From assembly GCA_033558025.1 (NCBI GenBank), contig JAUCEF010000013.1:427001-491000 (forward strand): 64,000 nt of DNA, given 5' to 3'. This stretch comes from Phytophthora sp. 'mugwort' (Eukaryota > Oomycota > Peronosporomycetes > Peronosporales > Peronosporaceae). Below are positions 9,958 through 20,800 of the stretch, in pieces. The translations under genes and the position numbers were made by a program. The notes beneath the pieces were generated by a model. The model was not told where the DNA came from, did no database searches, and worked only from the letters and a program-made list of their open reading frames with translations. Each line of letters starts with the position of its first letter. The first letter of the stretch is position 1.

Positions 9958-11862
9958 CCTAGAAGTGTGTTGAAGGCCAATTCACTCATATCGGCTGTAA
10001 GCAATAGCATATTTTTAGATCGAATTGTTCGAAACTCGCAATTATAATTGTGGGAGCAAAATGTTGGCGTAATTGCTTGCGAGCTATGAAATGTCGACAA
10101 GCCACTTGAGAGCTTAGATCCAATTGTCCGCTGAAGTTTCCGTATCGAAGGGATGTGCACCGCTGAAGTACGATTCGTGATGATATCGTACTAAACACCT
10201 TTTGCCTAGTTCGTGGCGCTTGTCAAGCATCAGAAACATACGGAAAAGCGCATCTGAGAGCGAAATAGTGAATCGCCATGGCACAGCATTGCTGCAAACC
10301 ACAACACCACATGTATCACCGAGATTGATTTAATTGCAAACGCTACCTATTAAGCGGCAGAAGCTATGACGAATATTTGAAAAAGGTAGGCTCGGAACTT
10401 TCACGCAATATTAGTGGTGACCTCCTCAATCGCTTTGGGTCAAAATCGAGACAGCGAAAAAGGTTCGATTACTCTCGGCGTATTTGGTACAACGCGTGGG
10501 CTATCATATCACAATCAGACGGTGTTGTCCACATCGATGAAAAAAACAAGAAAGGATTATCCATGATGGCCAGCTCAGGCTTGACTCCCTCACGATACAT
10601 CACACCGCGCAAAAGCTTGGACGAGATGAAACATTCACGACTGAACTTGTAGCGGTAAGATGCCCCGCGAAATCAAAATGAACATCGGGCAGTAGCTCAG
10701 CCCCACGCCACCCAAGCCGTTTCTAACTGTCTCCAAACCGTCGGAAATGCCGCCCAAGACGTCTTGTACAGGTTCGTAAGTGACCAAAAGCTGACAAGGC
10801 AGTCGCTTATACGTGACCGGAGCGAATTGCCATCATTCAGAGCGTTCTTTAACTCGGTGCAAGCGCCACATCCGATATGGACGCAGAGTAGAAAGTAGTT
10901 GTTGAAATGCTTCATCTCCGACCCATAATGCTCACGCTACTGATGAGGGATGTGCTTGAAGAGGACACCCTCAGCCAGTTCCGACGTCAATATTGTGCGC
11001 CTGTAGGGTCGACAGCGCACACAACAACTTCCATGTGAAACATCGAAATGACCTTCGTTGGATGCGCAGCACCTGCTTGTCGTCGAGTCATCCAGAAGCT
11101 TAAATATTGGGTGCATCTTGAGATCACTTAAGCGACGCCCCATGGGAGGCTGGGGTGCTGATTCCCACTTGGGGGCGGCCCGGAGGGACGACCCATCGCG
11201 CTGTGTCTCCTCTCAGAAGCATAGTACCAATGAAGTCCGCAATCAGCAGTACACCAACACGCTACATCAGGAAAATAGTTCAACAGAGCCCAAGCCGTAT
11301 TCGAAAGGCTGTTGTTCTTCGTTCGCCTTAGCCCAAAACGCGTCGTCGATATATTTCCAAGATCACTATCGCTCTTTGGCAACGAGGGCCCAGCGCCGTA
11401 ACAGACTCGAATATCCCTCGAGCTGGCAGCACACAAACAGCCGCGAACGCCAACACACACTGTCATTTGGTTGTTCATTGTGATATCCCGTTTGTATCCC
11501 ACAATGGCCGAACTCTTACTCCTGCTCTCACGACGTTTATTCATTATTGACATGTTGATTTGCAGCGTCGATCCAGTACTGTTGCAGGCCCGCATTTTTC
11601 TCTGATCTCCATAAGGCCGAATCCATCGTGGTGGGGTGACACAACAGCGGAAATGAGCTGTGTGCCTCGCAGAAGCGCGGGTCCAGACTGTAGGGAAAGA
11701 AACTTCGTGTTTGGCATTATGCGCACTTTGTTGATTCAAAACCATGCTCCGTGAAGTGGCAAAATATGGGTGTGAATTTTATTTGCGTAAGTCACTTTTG
11801 CGATCGTACTTAGTCGGTTGTCTGAATTTGAAGGGTGGCGGGAACACCCAGTCATCTTTGGC
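9958..11862. other. Long intergenic region, decayed sequence
   Basis: Nearly 1.9 kb without a supported gene. The longest frames (minus strand 11128-11745, plus strand 11058-11483) overlap each other and lack domain-like composition. A possible mariner remnant lies at 10377-10652. The right end is the promoter side of the gene at 11887. Confidence 0.45.
10377..10652 (+). pseudogene. Possible mariner-like transposase fragment
   Basis: A 91-codon frame contains RKRFDYSRRIWYNAW followed by VVHIDEK. In mariner transposases the first catalytic Asp sits in a very similar context (VHLDEKWF) just downstream of a basic RxxY segment. The Trp-Phe that should follow is lost, and the rest does not align. 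It is short and degraded, so this is a tentative call. Confidence 0.4.
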
Positions 11863-11880
11863 GCGCATTCGTCAACAATT
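11863..11880 (+). promoter_or_regulatory. Oomycete-type initiator for the RPA-interacting-protein gene
   Basis: GCGCATTCGTCAACAATTT resembles the oomycete initiator plus flanking region (GCTCATTYYNCAWTTT). It lies 7 to 24 bases before the ATG at 11887. This placement excludes the upstream in-frame ATG at 11818 as the normal start. Confidence 0.55.
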
Positions 11881-11886
11881 TCATCC

Positions 11887-12745
11887 ATGACGCCGCCCGC
11901 CCACCGCTCGCCGCTCAAGCGTCTGTCGCTCTCTCCGCCCGTGTGGAAGGACCAACTTCGCCAACGCTGTCTGCAGCGCCTCAAGCGGGACCGCAGTCAG
12001 CTGCTGGCCAAGCTGCGGCGGCCGGACGCGTGCACGAGCGTCTCGGAAGAGATGCAACGTCTCATTGCCCACGAGCAGCACGCGGCCTCGCTCTCGTCTG
12101 AGTCGGTGGAAGATCTGCTGCTCATGGGACGTCTTAAAGAGAGCGACTACCTGGAGATCGTCCACTCGCTTGAGGATGCGCTGCGCCAGGAGACCGAGAA
12201 GGATGACGAGCAGGAAGAACTGCGCTTTGCCGAGCACATGGCCGAGCTGGAAGACGCCGAGCTGGAGGCCCTGCTGGCCGGTATGGACCTCGTGGACTCG
12301 CCACTACAGCAGAAGCAGCAGTATTCGAGCGCCGACGAGCTGGAGATGTTCATGACTCCAGGTATCTCCGTGCTGTGCCCCATCTGCAAGACCGGTTACC
12401 TGCGCGAGGAAGCTGACGCTCAGACGTCTGTACCGTTCATATCGTGTGCCTGTGCCTTCACCTTCCACGTCAAGTACGTGTACCACTCCGTCCTCGAGGA
12501 CTTCCAGGACAAGATCGTTAACGCCTTCATGATGCATCGGTGAGAGCTGCTGACCTGCTTAGCAGTGGTAACAATTGTGACTGACCTGACTGTTGTTGTC
12601 TTGTGTAAATTGATTGCTCTACTCTATTGACAGCGACTCGTGCTACGCCGACCCGACATTCGAAAAGAAGATATCGTCAGGCGACGGCACAGACATTCTC
12701 TGCATCCAGTGCGGGCACTGCGGTTACGACCATGCGCTGCCCTGA
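11887..12745 (+). CDS. RPAIN: RPA-interacting protein homologue
   Basis: In animals RPAIN (RIP-alpha) binds replication protein A and takes it into the nucleus. There are two exons, 11887-12539 and 12634-12745. The 94-base intron begins GTGAGAG and ends TTGACAG, and the splice completes an Arg codon (CG+C). The product is 254 residues. The N-terminal motif SPPVWKDQLRQRCLQRLKRDR is the family signature. An acidic central region follows (DDEQEELRFAEHMAELEDAELE). The C-terminal zinc-binding part has CPIC, then CAC about 35 residues later. After the splice come HRDSCYADPTF and CIQCGHCGYDHAL. The ending DHALP is typical of the family. The start is fixed by the initiator just upstream. It converges with the TMEM128-like gene, 95 bases away. 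Confidence 0.85.
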
Positions 12746-12840
12746 AGCTGCTGCTGAAGCTACCGCGTTATTTATTTTCTAGTGTTTTTTGTCATCGCTA
12801 CAAAAGAATACGCTTTCTTCCTTCTCAGCCCACCAACCCA

Positions 12841-13426
12841 CTAAATAGACGGCAGGAAGTGAGCTGTCATGAGTGCCCCGATGAAGAAGAGCCCGAGTAG
12901 TCCCGGCGTGAGCAACCCCCAGACCGGCCAGAAGGCGCAGATGTAGCAGAAAGCGGCCACGACGCCCACGATCGTGGCGGTGGGGATCATACGCGGGCAG
13001 TAGACGCTCCACTCGAGCTGGACGCGCTTAATGTAAGGCAGATACACGGCCAGGTACGCTGTAATGCACACGTTGACGCCCGTGCAGACTAGCGCCACCT
13101 GGAAGAAGCTCCTGCCAACAAAATACTACAAATTAGCGGTAATCTTCTCTCTACTGGCCGATCAGCTGAAAGCGATTACCGCACCGTTTAACACGCGGGT
13201 CCGTGAAGACGACGCGGAAGAAATCGGTCCCATAGGCCACAAGCCCCGCGGCCGCCACCCACAGGAACGCGTGTAGCCTCGTGCTCCATAGCGCCGCCCG
13301 GTGGGATCGACTCACGCGCTGCTGCGAGTGTTGCTCGCTGTCGCTCTCGTCGCCGTCGCTCTCATCGCTTTCGTGGTGGTGCGCGGGCGGCACACGTGTG
13401 TACGAGGCGCGAGGTCGGGCAGCCAT
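12841..13426 (-). CDS. TMEM128: TMEM128-like four-span membrane protein
   Basis: Two exons on the minus strand, 13426-13185 and 13111-12841, joined across a 73-base intron (GTGCGG...TTGGCAG). The splice completes Arg-Ser in VKRSFFQVALVCTG. The product is 170 residues, close to the 165 of human TMEM128. The N-terminus is acidic and His/Ser-rich. The first span includes AFLWVAAAGLVAYGTDFF, followed by three further hydrophobic spans, the last being LLGLFFIGALMTAHFL. The motif PRMIPTATIVGVVAAFCYICAFWPVWGLLTP resembles the family core (Pro-x-x-x-Pro-x-Ala and Trp-Pro-Val-Trp-Gly). I chose the ATG at 13426 because the open frame upstream starts only at a TTG. TMEM128 proteins are endomembrane proteins of unknown role. 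Confidence 0.75.
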
Positions 13427-13488
13427 CGCTAGTGCCGCCCCTTTGCTGGCCGTTTCGAGCAGATCGTACTTAGTCGAATCGGACAAGT

Positions 13489-13507
13489 TGAAGTGAAAAT
13501 GTGGCAG
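13489..13507 (-). promoter_or_regulatory. Possible initiator for the TMEM128-like gene
   Basis: On the minus strand it reads CCACATTTTCACTTCAAC, a CATTTTCA-type oomycete initiator about 65-80 bases before the ATG at 13426. Confidence 0.35.
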
Positions 13508-14389
13508 TATTTTATGAAGGTGGCATTTTTTAGGTATTGTATAGTATACGTATTACATGTTCTTGCTGAACGAGCGCCCCGTGTGTCTTGAATATAAATG
13601 CACGCTGACGGCCTCGAGATGTGAGCCAAGCCACGACTGTACAATCGCCCAATCCTGGGATCTCCAACGTCTCACCCCCACGTGTCGGACTGGAACGAGG
13701 AAAGCGCATTGGATGCCGAACCTGAGGCCCGCAGGGCTATACACATGGAATCGCAGCACTTCACCGCCTTTACAGGCGAAGGACTTCCGACTTTGTCGTG
13801 TAGACGCATCGATTGGCAAAAAGAAAACTGTGCCCGGCTCACATCCGCGTGGTCATGTCTTTTTTTACTACTACTGTAATTTATCACCCTAACGTCAGCG
13901 TTTGCTGTACGATGAACAAGTGTTTCCACTATAGGATCGATATGTAAATTTTATTGAAAAAAAAAATGTAGATGAAGGGAGTTGGGCCATTTCCAAAAGA
14001 AGTTGATAATTAAGCCATGATGAGCGCGTATTATTCTACTTCAAAGTTACTTTAAAACTACATGATTTACCATCTCCTAGATTTCGTTGAGCTGACCACG
14101 TTGCAACCTGTCGGCGAACGTGTTTGCTGCTGTTTCACATCTCACGATGAAGATGCGACCAAGATGAAAATGATCGTGACCACGGTCTTTGTATTCGTAT
14201 GTTCCAACCAAAATCGTTCCATGATTCGTCACTGGTCTCGTTCTCCCAGTGGCAGCAACAATTTCATTCTCCAATTCGCCCTCCAAGTGAAACAAACGAG
14301 GATGTAGTTCCTTTCGTCCACGATCATACTCGCACTCATGGTTACGCTGCTCATGGCGGGTCGATGGCCAGGCAGAGCACGAACCCAAA
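13508..14389. other. Intergenic, upstream of the polygalacturonase relict
   Basis: No supported gene. A 103-codon minus-strand frame at 14077-14388 has fairly protein-like composition (EIVAATGRTRPVTNHGTILVG) but no family that I recognise. It overlaps what should be the 5' end of the polygalacturonase. Confidence 0.4.
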
Positions 14390-15786
14390 GTGCAACGCCA
14401 AAAACAAACTTCCGTCGACCAGTTTCAATACTCAGCAATGGTCAAGTGCATCCAGCCAGCCAAGCTACAGCGAGGAAGGCTCGAGTGCTTCGACGCCGTC
14501 AACATATCCCAGCCAATCCACCCATCAAGGCTCGAACGCGTTCACCCGTCGACTGATCCTTCGGATTCTAGTCAATCTACACAGCAACAGGAGCAGCAAT
14601 CGTCGACCGGTTCGAGCCAAGCTGTTCAGGAATCATCGAGTGACTCAAGCCAATCCACACAGCAACAACAGTCTTCGAGCGATTCCAGTCAGTCCACGCA
14701 GCAACAATCATCCACTGCTTCAAGCGGTGCAACGACCACTTCATCTGCGTGCACACTGACGGGCACTTACTCGAAAGGGGTCGATGTGTCGTCGTGCAAG
14801 AGCCTCGTCATCAAGGATCTGAGCATCCCCGCAAGCACCACGCTTGGCCTGACCAAGGTCGCCAAGGGCGCCACTATCACGTTCGAAGGAACAAATACGT
14901 TCGAACAAGCTGAATGGGAAGGGCCGCTCATTCTGCTCACAGGTACCGATCTCAGCGTCACGGGCACGGGAATTCTTGACGGGCAGGGCGACTGGTACTG
15001 GAAGAAAGGCACTTCGATCACTCGTCCCGTCTTTTTCCGTCTCAATCGCGTCATGCCGTCTATTGTCAAGAGCTTCACCATTAAAAACCCGCCCTATCGC
15101 ACGTTCAGCAACCTCGATTCCGAGGACACAACTATCAGCAGTTTGACTCAGACTCGAAGGCTGGTGACAACGTGGCCAGAAACACGGATGGCTTCGACTT
15201 GAGCCGTAATCTGCGTCTGACGATCTCAAGCTGCACTGTGTACAACCAGGACGACTGCCTTACCATGCAATCCAGTAATGACACGACTTTCTCGGGCAAT
15301 ACGTGCAGCGGTGGTCACGGTATCTCGATCGGTTCTCTTGGCGGGGACTCGGTTACGGAGTCAGATATCGTGAGCGGTTTGACCGTCAAGAACAGCAAGA
15401 TCTTGGACAGTGTCAACGGGATGCGTATCAAGACCATTGCGGGCAAACAAGGCAAGGTCACCGGCGCTTCATACACTGACAATACGCTGACGAACCTCAA
15501 GAATGCCATCGTCATCCACTCGGACTACAGCAAGGAGAAAGGTGGCTACACTAGCGATGCGTCGAGTCTAGTGATCACAGACGTCACGGTGTCGGGGTTT
15601 TCGGGCACAGCGGATAATGTATACGACATTCTTGTCAACCCGGTGGTTTCAAGCTGGACCTTCTCGGGTATCACGGTGAAGGGCGACCGAGGGAGCTGCA
15701 GCGGGAACCGAGCGACGTCAAGTGCTGAGGAAGCAATCGGCGCTAGCGCTTGGTGTGTTTTGAGTAGAATTGTTCAGCGTCTTTAA
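14390..15786 (+). pseudogene. Polygalacturonase (GH28) pseudogene
   Basis: A secreted pectin-degrading endopolygalacturonase by ancestry. The frame from 14390 reads a Ser/Gln linker (14575-14735, repeats of SSQSTQQQ), then the beta-helix start (CTLTGTYSKGVDVSSCKSL, ILDGQGDWYW, FFRLNRVM). Near 15150 a one-base loss shifts the frame. The rest continues as DSKAGDNVARNTDGFDLS. GH28 active-site motifs are present: NTDGFD (15182 onward), NQDDC, GGHGISIGSLGG and RIK. The C-terminus after GSC looks scrambled. No signal peptide is visible in this frame. A Ser/Thr-rich stretch continues upstream in another frame (about 14415-14550), so a second frameshift near 14550 is likely. The alternative is a sequencing error in a live gene. 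Confidence 0.8.
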
Positions 15787-15895
15787 GAGTAATGTAGTTG
15801 AAATGACCATGTCGACGATTGGAGAGTCGACCAGTATCTTCACTCTTCGTCGAGTCCATTTGCCCTAGAGATATACGTTCCCTCTTGGACATCCG

Positions 15896-18800
15896 CTACA
15901 TTTGGGACTCGATGGTATTACAAACGTCTTGGAACAATGCCTCAGTGGCAGCCACACTAGCAGCACCATCACCTTTGCGGTCGTAGTCGTAGCCAGGGAT
16001 CCAGATGAGTCCGTCGTGGATAATTCGTACAAACACAGGTACTCGTCGATGAATGAGCTGCTTGTAGCCTCGTTGTCGCCAACGTTCAAGCAGCATACGA
16101 GCGTTGGCTGAAGGCGATCGGCGGTGACTACGCATGTTGGCTCTCGGTTTGTTCGTCGACGTCTCTTGGTCAATTCCGAGGCCGTAGCCAATTCCACTCC
16201 CGTCCGCAATGCGTTCATCATCCAAGACAAAATCTAACGTTAGAGTGAGCGCGACCACGAAAGACTCGGATATCCGCGCTGGAAGAGGCAAGAGGATAGA
16301 CGCTACGAGAGGGTGAATTTGTACGCGAGAAACACTCGAATACTCGGGAACACGACGCAAGTCCAAGCCTGCTTGTTTGGCGCGACGTCGCACGGTGCCG
16401 ACAAACTCGTCCGCTGCGATTCCGCTGCATGCTAGCCAACGCACGTCCAAGTGGAAGCAACGTGAGATGTCCATCGTTTCTTCCAGACGCATCATGACCC
16501 ACTCGGTTCTCGAGTCTTCAAACTTTGAGACTGATGACGATGAGACGGACAAGGCCGACGCCTTGCAAACCATTTTAAAACTCAGCATACGATTCCCACT
16601 CAAAGGTGGAGCTTTCCCACCTTCTCGCGCGATCTCGGGCCCCCCCAATACTAAATTGATGATGATGTTTTCGAAATCACCGAATTCTGAAGGAGCGACA
16701 CGAGATTGCAGATACTCGATAAACTTGGTAAACTTGGCCGCATATGCTGTCGGAGAGTCGGCGTCGACTACATGTTCATTCACCCCGTCCTTTCTGATGA
16801 CAGGCGGCACGATTGCAAACCGAATTCGTCTACATTTCATCGTATCTGCCATGTCGTCAAGGTACCCGCAGAGCAAATTATCAAGCGCATTCCAGTTATC
16901 TTCCGGCTGTGGATAGCGGTGGAAGATCTGTTGATGTGGCTGGAATGACTGAGTGAGTCCAACCCAGAGCGAGTAATTGTACGAAGTGTAAGCGACTTCG
17001 GGGTCGTGTGGTTCGCGCTGGACAAATCTCTTGACTTCGACAGTCTGCCGCTCTGCATCGTAGATGAGCTGGTGGATGCGGTGGCCCATACTCAAATGAT
17101 ACACTCTTCTTCGACTCTCAGGAGGTGAGACGCTACCCATGAGTGACGCAGTAGAGTCACAGGTGGACACGAGCTGGAAATCACGAGCTAGCCGCTGGCA
17201 GATCATTTCAGTTAACAATTCGTCATGATTGCGATAGCGAGGCACGGATTCGATCGTTGGTGTCTGCGTTGCCGTTGTTGGAATTGTCAGCGTATAGAAA
17301 GCTTCGGTATAACCTTGGCGCAGCTCTTGTGGAGACGGAAAATGATCAGTTGTCAGTGGTAAAATAGCAGGTGACGTCAGACTTGTCCAGTTGGGGCCGA
17401 GAAAGAGCGGCTCGCCATCTTGTGTGGATATTACGCCTAAAATGTCGTTCGACGAGCGGTGTGCGATATGATTCGACACCGGAAAGAGATGGCTCCATCG
17501 ACGTCGGTCACTTGATAAACGTTGGGACCCCTGTCCTCTTGTATACCGGAACGGATTCACGGCTGCCTTCCGGCGATCAATGGGGATGACAGCGAGATCT
17601 GTAGCCGACGAAGCCTTGAAACTCAGACTTGCAGGCACTAACGATGTTCTGAAGAGCTCGGACTGATTCCTGCGCAAACCCCTTTGAGAAGAACTCGGTC
17701 GTCGGTTGCTCGTTAACTTCCCGATGACGCCGTCCTTTCCTAATGGTGAAGAAAATGCAGGAGAGCGTCCAGATGTTGATGGCAACTCTTTGGCCATGGT
17801 CACAGCACGTGTTAGCGGTCGAAAACCCTCGTCTCGATGCTTCCTTGGCGTGCCGTACAGTGTGCGGTTTGAAGATGGCGGTGATGATCTCGTGGTGAAG
17901 CTCATGTTTTGATAAGATCCTCGGCGCTCCACAGAACCACTGAGCCCCATTTCCAAGGGGTATGAAGTGGCTCCTTCCGTCTCCTGAACCGAGTGAGACA
18001 CTATCGGGATGCCAGGGGAAGTCGATTGCTGCTTGGTCCGATCTGACGAGGTAGACTGCAGTATTTTGTCCGGCGAGTTGCTCCTGGGCTTCAACTTGCG
18101 TGGCGAAAGTAGCGTCTGAACGAGGCAACTACTTTCACTGGGGGGTAAAGAGCTGTCCTTTCGATAGCTACTACTGGTGCTACGCTCTTTAAAGCGTTGT
18201 GCCTCTTTCTTGGCGTTGCGAATAAACTGCTCGAGATGGCCGTCGCCACACCCAGCAATGGTTGCGCAGGTTGCATTGCCGAACTCTTCGTGGCTTTTCA
18301 ACGGAGCAAACCCGAGTCGTCGATCACGTGAAGTTCTTGCAGTGGCCTCGCCGTCACGCGTCACGGGCGCAAAAACACTCTCGTCATACGCCTTGAGTGC
18401 GGCTGGTGCGTGGAGACTGGCACTTAAATTCATAGCTGACCGTAGTTGCCCCGACGCAACAATTGGATCAAAGTCAGGAGAGCGACTAAGTTGCAATTGT
18501 TCTGGTGGTGGTGCCGATAATGCAGAGTCTGGAAGCTCGCTAGTCTCTAGTAGTCGATTCTGACTGCCAGTATTCCAGATCGATAAGGGTGCCCCAGCGG
18601 TAACTGACACCTCTCCACTCTCCCTGTCATTGTTACTCATCTCTTCATCGTTTTCCACACAGGCAGGGACGACGTTAAAATCAAAACTTGGCGCGTTTTT
18701 CGAGTCTCTGTGCATCAAGTTTCGCAGTGTCACCGGGAAAACGAGTTTCTCTGATGGTGCTGTGGCGTCGAACATTCGAAACGCCGGCAACGGGTTAAAT

Positions 18801-20662
18801 TCCTGGTTTCGCTTGACTTGGCACTCACATGAATGCCATCCACGCGAATTCTGCTGCGTAGTTGGGCTCTGATGGCGTGGTCTTGAAGGTGCAGGGGGCG
18901 CAGTCTGACTGAAAATATTGTTTGCCCGTCCGCAGCCGCAACCAAAATCCAGGAACGTGATGTTCACCCAATGGGGGACGTCGTACGTCAGCTTTTCTCT
19001 TGATACGTCCACGATAGCACCGATTGTTGCTGGGATGGAAGCTCGACAAAGGATTTCACTGCCAGCTCGCACCAACTCAGGACTCTTAGGCTGGGAGGTC
19101 GACACCCAACTGGAAACCCCATGAAAAGACCATGCAGCGTCTAAAGATTTGAATTCCTCACTTGCACCGGAAGCCTCGCTGAATGAAAGTTTTCGAATGA
19201 AATTCGGTGCCTCAACGATGGAAGTTTCAGTCTTTGGGGACGGCAGGTTGGCGTAAATAAACAATGGCACCATATGCAGTGGCGGCGTGGAGAGCGAAAT
19301 CATATCCATACCCACACCGTTGTCCATCATTCGCTGCTCGGTGATCTCGGCCAGTTTGCTGTTGACGTTAAAAATGCTGCATCCAGCAGTGAGCATCACG
19401 ATTCCTTGTCCAGTGCGGCTCAAATCGCGGTCCATGTAGTGCTTGTCCAGTACATTCAATGTTACGTTGATAGCTTCCAAGATATTCCCGTCTTTGGCTC
19501 GCGACGGGACCCCTGAAGGCAACTCGGTCCATTTCACGTACAATTCTTCATATCTACAGTCCTCGACATCGCGTGTAATGGGGTTGTCCTGATCATCACG
19601 AAGCTTCGTACTCGCCTCTCCTGGATCTGCACTCGAGCTGACAGGCGTCGGACAGCGACAGATCTCGTACTGCGCTGGAGAGAATTCTTCTGGTGTGCGC
19701 CACCGATGCGACTCGTAATAGCTGGCGAATTCTTTCTTGAGCAATAGCAATAATCGACTCCAGTCTGGACCTGTGAAATTCATGACGACCACCTTGTAGA
19801 AATCCTCGTAGTAGCGACCCGAGACGGGGTCGACGTGAATTGTGGGGCTGTATCCGTTCGCCATGTTGATACCTGGCGCGCCGCAGCCGGGGCCAAATCC
19901 CTGTCTGCGAGGGTCTGAGAATGGCGCTTTCTGTGGATCAAAGCCGTCGGGAAACTGGTTCGCGTCGTAAAAGCTCCTGGAAAAAGCAATGATTGTGACC
20001 GAGTGGCTCACGGAGCCCTCAATCCACTTGGCGATGAGCACACGCAGCAACCGATTGAGCAGCTTCTCGTAGTAAATTTCTCCGTCGGGAGCAAACTCCC
20101 ACATCTCGGTACTCATCTGTACGAGCCAAAAGAGTCGACTGGAACGCGAGCGCACTACGATCTTGGTCGCGTCTCCTATGACACCGCAATTGAGCTGCGT
20201 ACTGTTGGCCAGGATGGCGTCCACCTGCGAACGCATACCGAGACATTCGACGGTCCTCCCCACATACACACACTGACCGAGCATGGTGACTTTGAAGCGC
20301 CAGATGTCGGCTCTCGACAGGAATTGGTCCTTAAAGCTCAGCTCCACAAAGTCCACACTCACATCGCGTTGGTCCACACGACGCACAGTCACGGGGCGGA
20401 AGGCCTCGAGTCCAAACTGCGCCGCAATGTCCTTGGCCACGCTCACCTGCAGCTTACCGCGTACTGGCGCGAGTGACTCAACAGACAGCACGAGCCGCGG
20501 ATGTGCGCGCTCCGACTGCGTGACCTCCACCAGATCATGCAGACCCACGTCTGGGAAGATGTCCGGGTTAAGCACCAGCAGTTCACCATTGCGGAACTCG
20601 GGTCCGTGCACCACAAGCGACAGTGCGTCGCGGTCCGTCGTGTTGCGCCGCGTGCGCCACAT
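15896..20662 (-). CDS. DEPDC5: DEPDC5/IML1 homologue (GATOR1 subunit)
   Basis: A single 1588-codon frame. DEPDC5/Iml1 with Nprl2 and Nprl3 forms GATOR1, the GAP for Rag GTPases that switches TORC1 off at the lysosome or vacuole when amino acids are low. The N-terminal domain (about 10-100) leads to the family motif FVELSFKDQFLSRADIW at 105-121. The SABA-like domain follows, with a von Willebrand-type stretch (VTIIAFSRSFYD). A long Ser-rich, poorly conserved middle (about 640-1130) is probably disordered. The late part has AYTSYNYSLWVGLTQSF and, near the end, FHLDVRWLACSGIAADEFV, which matches the C-terminal domain of human DEPDC5. I see no room for the DEP domain just before it. The protein ends with WIPGYDYDRKG. 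It shares a divergent promoter with the kinase gene at 20801. Confidence 0.85.
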   Translation of the reverse strand: MWRTRRNTTDRDALSLVVHGPEFRNGELLVLNPDIFPDVGLHDLVEVTQSERAHPRLVLSVESLAPVRGKLQVSVAKDIAAQFGLEAFRPVTVRRVDQRDVSVDFVELSFKDQFLSRADIWRFKVTMLGQCVYVGRTVECLGMRSQVDAILANSTQLNCGVIGDATKIVVRSRSSRLFWLVQMSTEMWEFAPDGEIYYEKLLNRLLRVLIAKWIEGSVSHSVTIIAFSRSFYDANQFPDGFDPQKAPFSDPRRQGFGPGCGAPGINMANGYSPTIHVDPVSGRYYEDFYKVVVMNFTGPDWSRLLLLLKKEFASYYESHRWRTPEEFSPAQYEICRCPTPVSSSADPGEASTKLRDDQDNPITRDVEDCRYEELYVKWTELPSGVPSRAKDGNILEAINVTLNVLDKHYMDRDLSRTGQGIVMLTAGCSIFNVNSKLAEITEQRMMDNGVGMDMISLSTPPLHMVPLFIYANLPSPKTETSIVEAPNFIRKLSFSEASGASEEFKSLDAAWSFHGVSSWVSTSQPKSPELVRAGSEILCRASIPATIGAIVDVSREKLTYDVPHWVNITFLDFGCGCGRANNIFSQTAPPAPSRPRHQSPTTQQNSRGWHSCECQVKRNQEFNPLPAFRMFDATAPSEKLVFPVTLRNLMHRDSKNAPSFDFNVVPACVENDEEMSNNDRESGEVSVTAGAPLSIWNTGSQNRLLETSELPDSALSAPPPEQLQLSRSPDFDPIVASGQLRSAMNLSASLHAPAALKAYDESVFAPVTRDGEATARTSRDRRLGFAPLKSHEEFGNATCATIAGCGDGHLEQFIRNAKKEAQRFKERSTSSSYRKDSSLPPSESSCLVQTLLSPRKLKPRSNSPDKILQSTSSDRTKQQSTSPGIPIVSHSVQETEGATSYPLEMGLSGSVERRGSYQNMSFTTRSSPPSSNRTLYGTPRKHRDEGFRPLTRAVTMAKELPSTSGRSPAFSSPLGKDGVIGKLTSNRRPSSSQRGLRRNQSELFRTSLVPASLSFKASSATDLAVIPIDRRKAAVNPFRYTRGQGSQRLSSDRRRWSHLFPVSNHIAHRSSNDILGVISTQDGEPLFLGPNWTSLTSPAILPLTTDHFPSPQELRQGYTEAFYTLTIPTTATQTPTIESVPRYRNHDELLTEMICQRLARDFQLVSTCDSTASLMGSVSPPESRRRVYHLSMGHRIHQLIYDAERQTVEVKRFVQREPHDPEVAYTSYNYSLWVGLTQSFQPHQQIFHRYPQPEDNWNALDNLLCGYLDDMADTMKCRRIRFAIVPPVIRKDGVNEHVVDADSPTAYAAKFTKFIEYLQSRVAPSEFGDFENIIINLVLGGPEIAREGGKAPPLSGNRMLSFKMVCKASALSVSSSSVSKFEDSRTEWVMMRLEETMDISRCFHLDVRWLACSGIAADEFVGTVRRRAKQAGLDLRRVPEYSSVSRVQIHPLVASILLPLPARISESFVVALTLTLDFVLDDERIADGSGIGYGLGIDQETSTNKPRANMRSHRRSPSANARMLLERWRQRGYKQLIHRRVPVFVRIIHDGLIWIPGYDYDRKGDGAASVAATEALFQDVCNTIESQM

Positions 20663-20800
20663 TTCCCCAACAGAATGCGCACTTGAAGCACGAACGGAAC
20701 CGTCGTTGACTAGAGTAGATGGCTACATTCGTGTCTTCTGAGTGGTTAAAATTCATATTTTTCATTCTCAAGTCTTAAGACCGACGAGCCCCCTTCTTCG
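20663..20800. promoter_or_regulatory. Divergent promoter between DEPDC5 and kinase genes
   Basis: Only 138 bases separate the two start codons. Toward DEPDC5 the minus strand has TGCGCATTCTGTTGG (20667-20681) 5 bases before its ATG. Toward the kinase the plus strand has TTTTCATTCTCAAGTC (about 20758-20773). Both resemble the oomycete initiator, so the two genes are probably transcribed from one short shared region. Confidence 0.55.

Noticed and set aside
11128..11745. 205-codon minus-strand frame
   Set aside because: Composition is unlike a protein core, it overlaps open frames in other phases, and there is no promoter-like signal or domain.
11818..11886. Upstream ATG of the RPA-interacting-protein gene
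   Set aside because: It lies before the initiator at 11863-11880, so the transcript probably does not include it.
14077..14388. Minus-strand 103-codon frame with protein-like composition
   Set aside because: No family recognised, no clear start signal, and it overlaps the likely 5' part of the polygalacturonase on the other strand.
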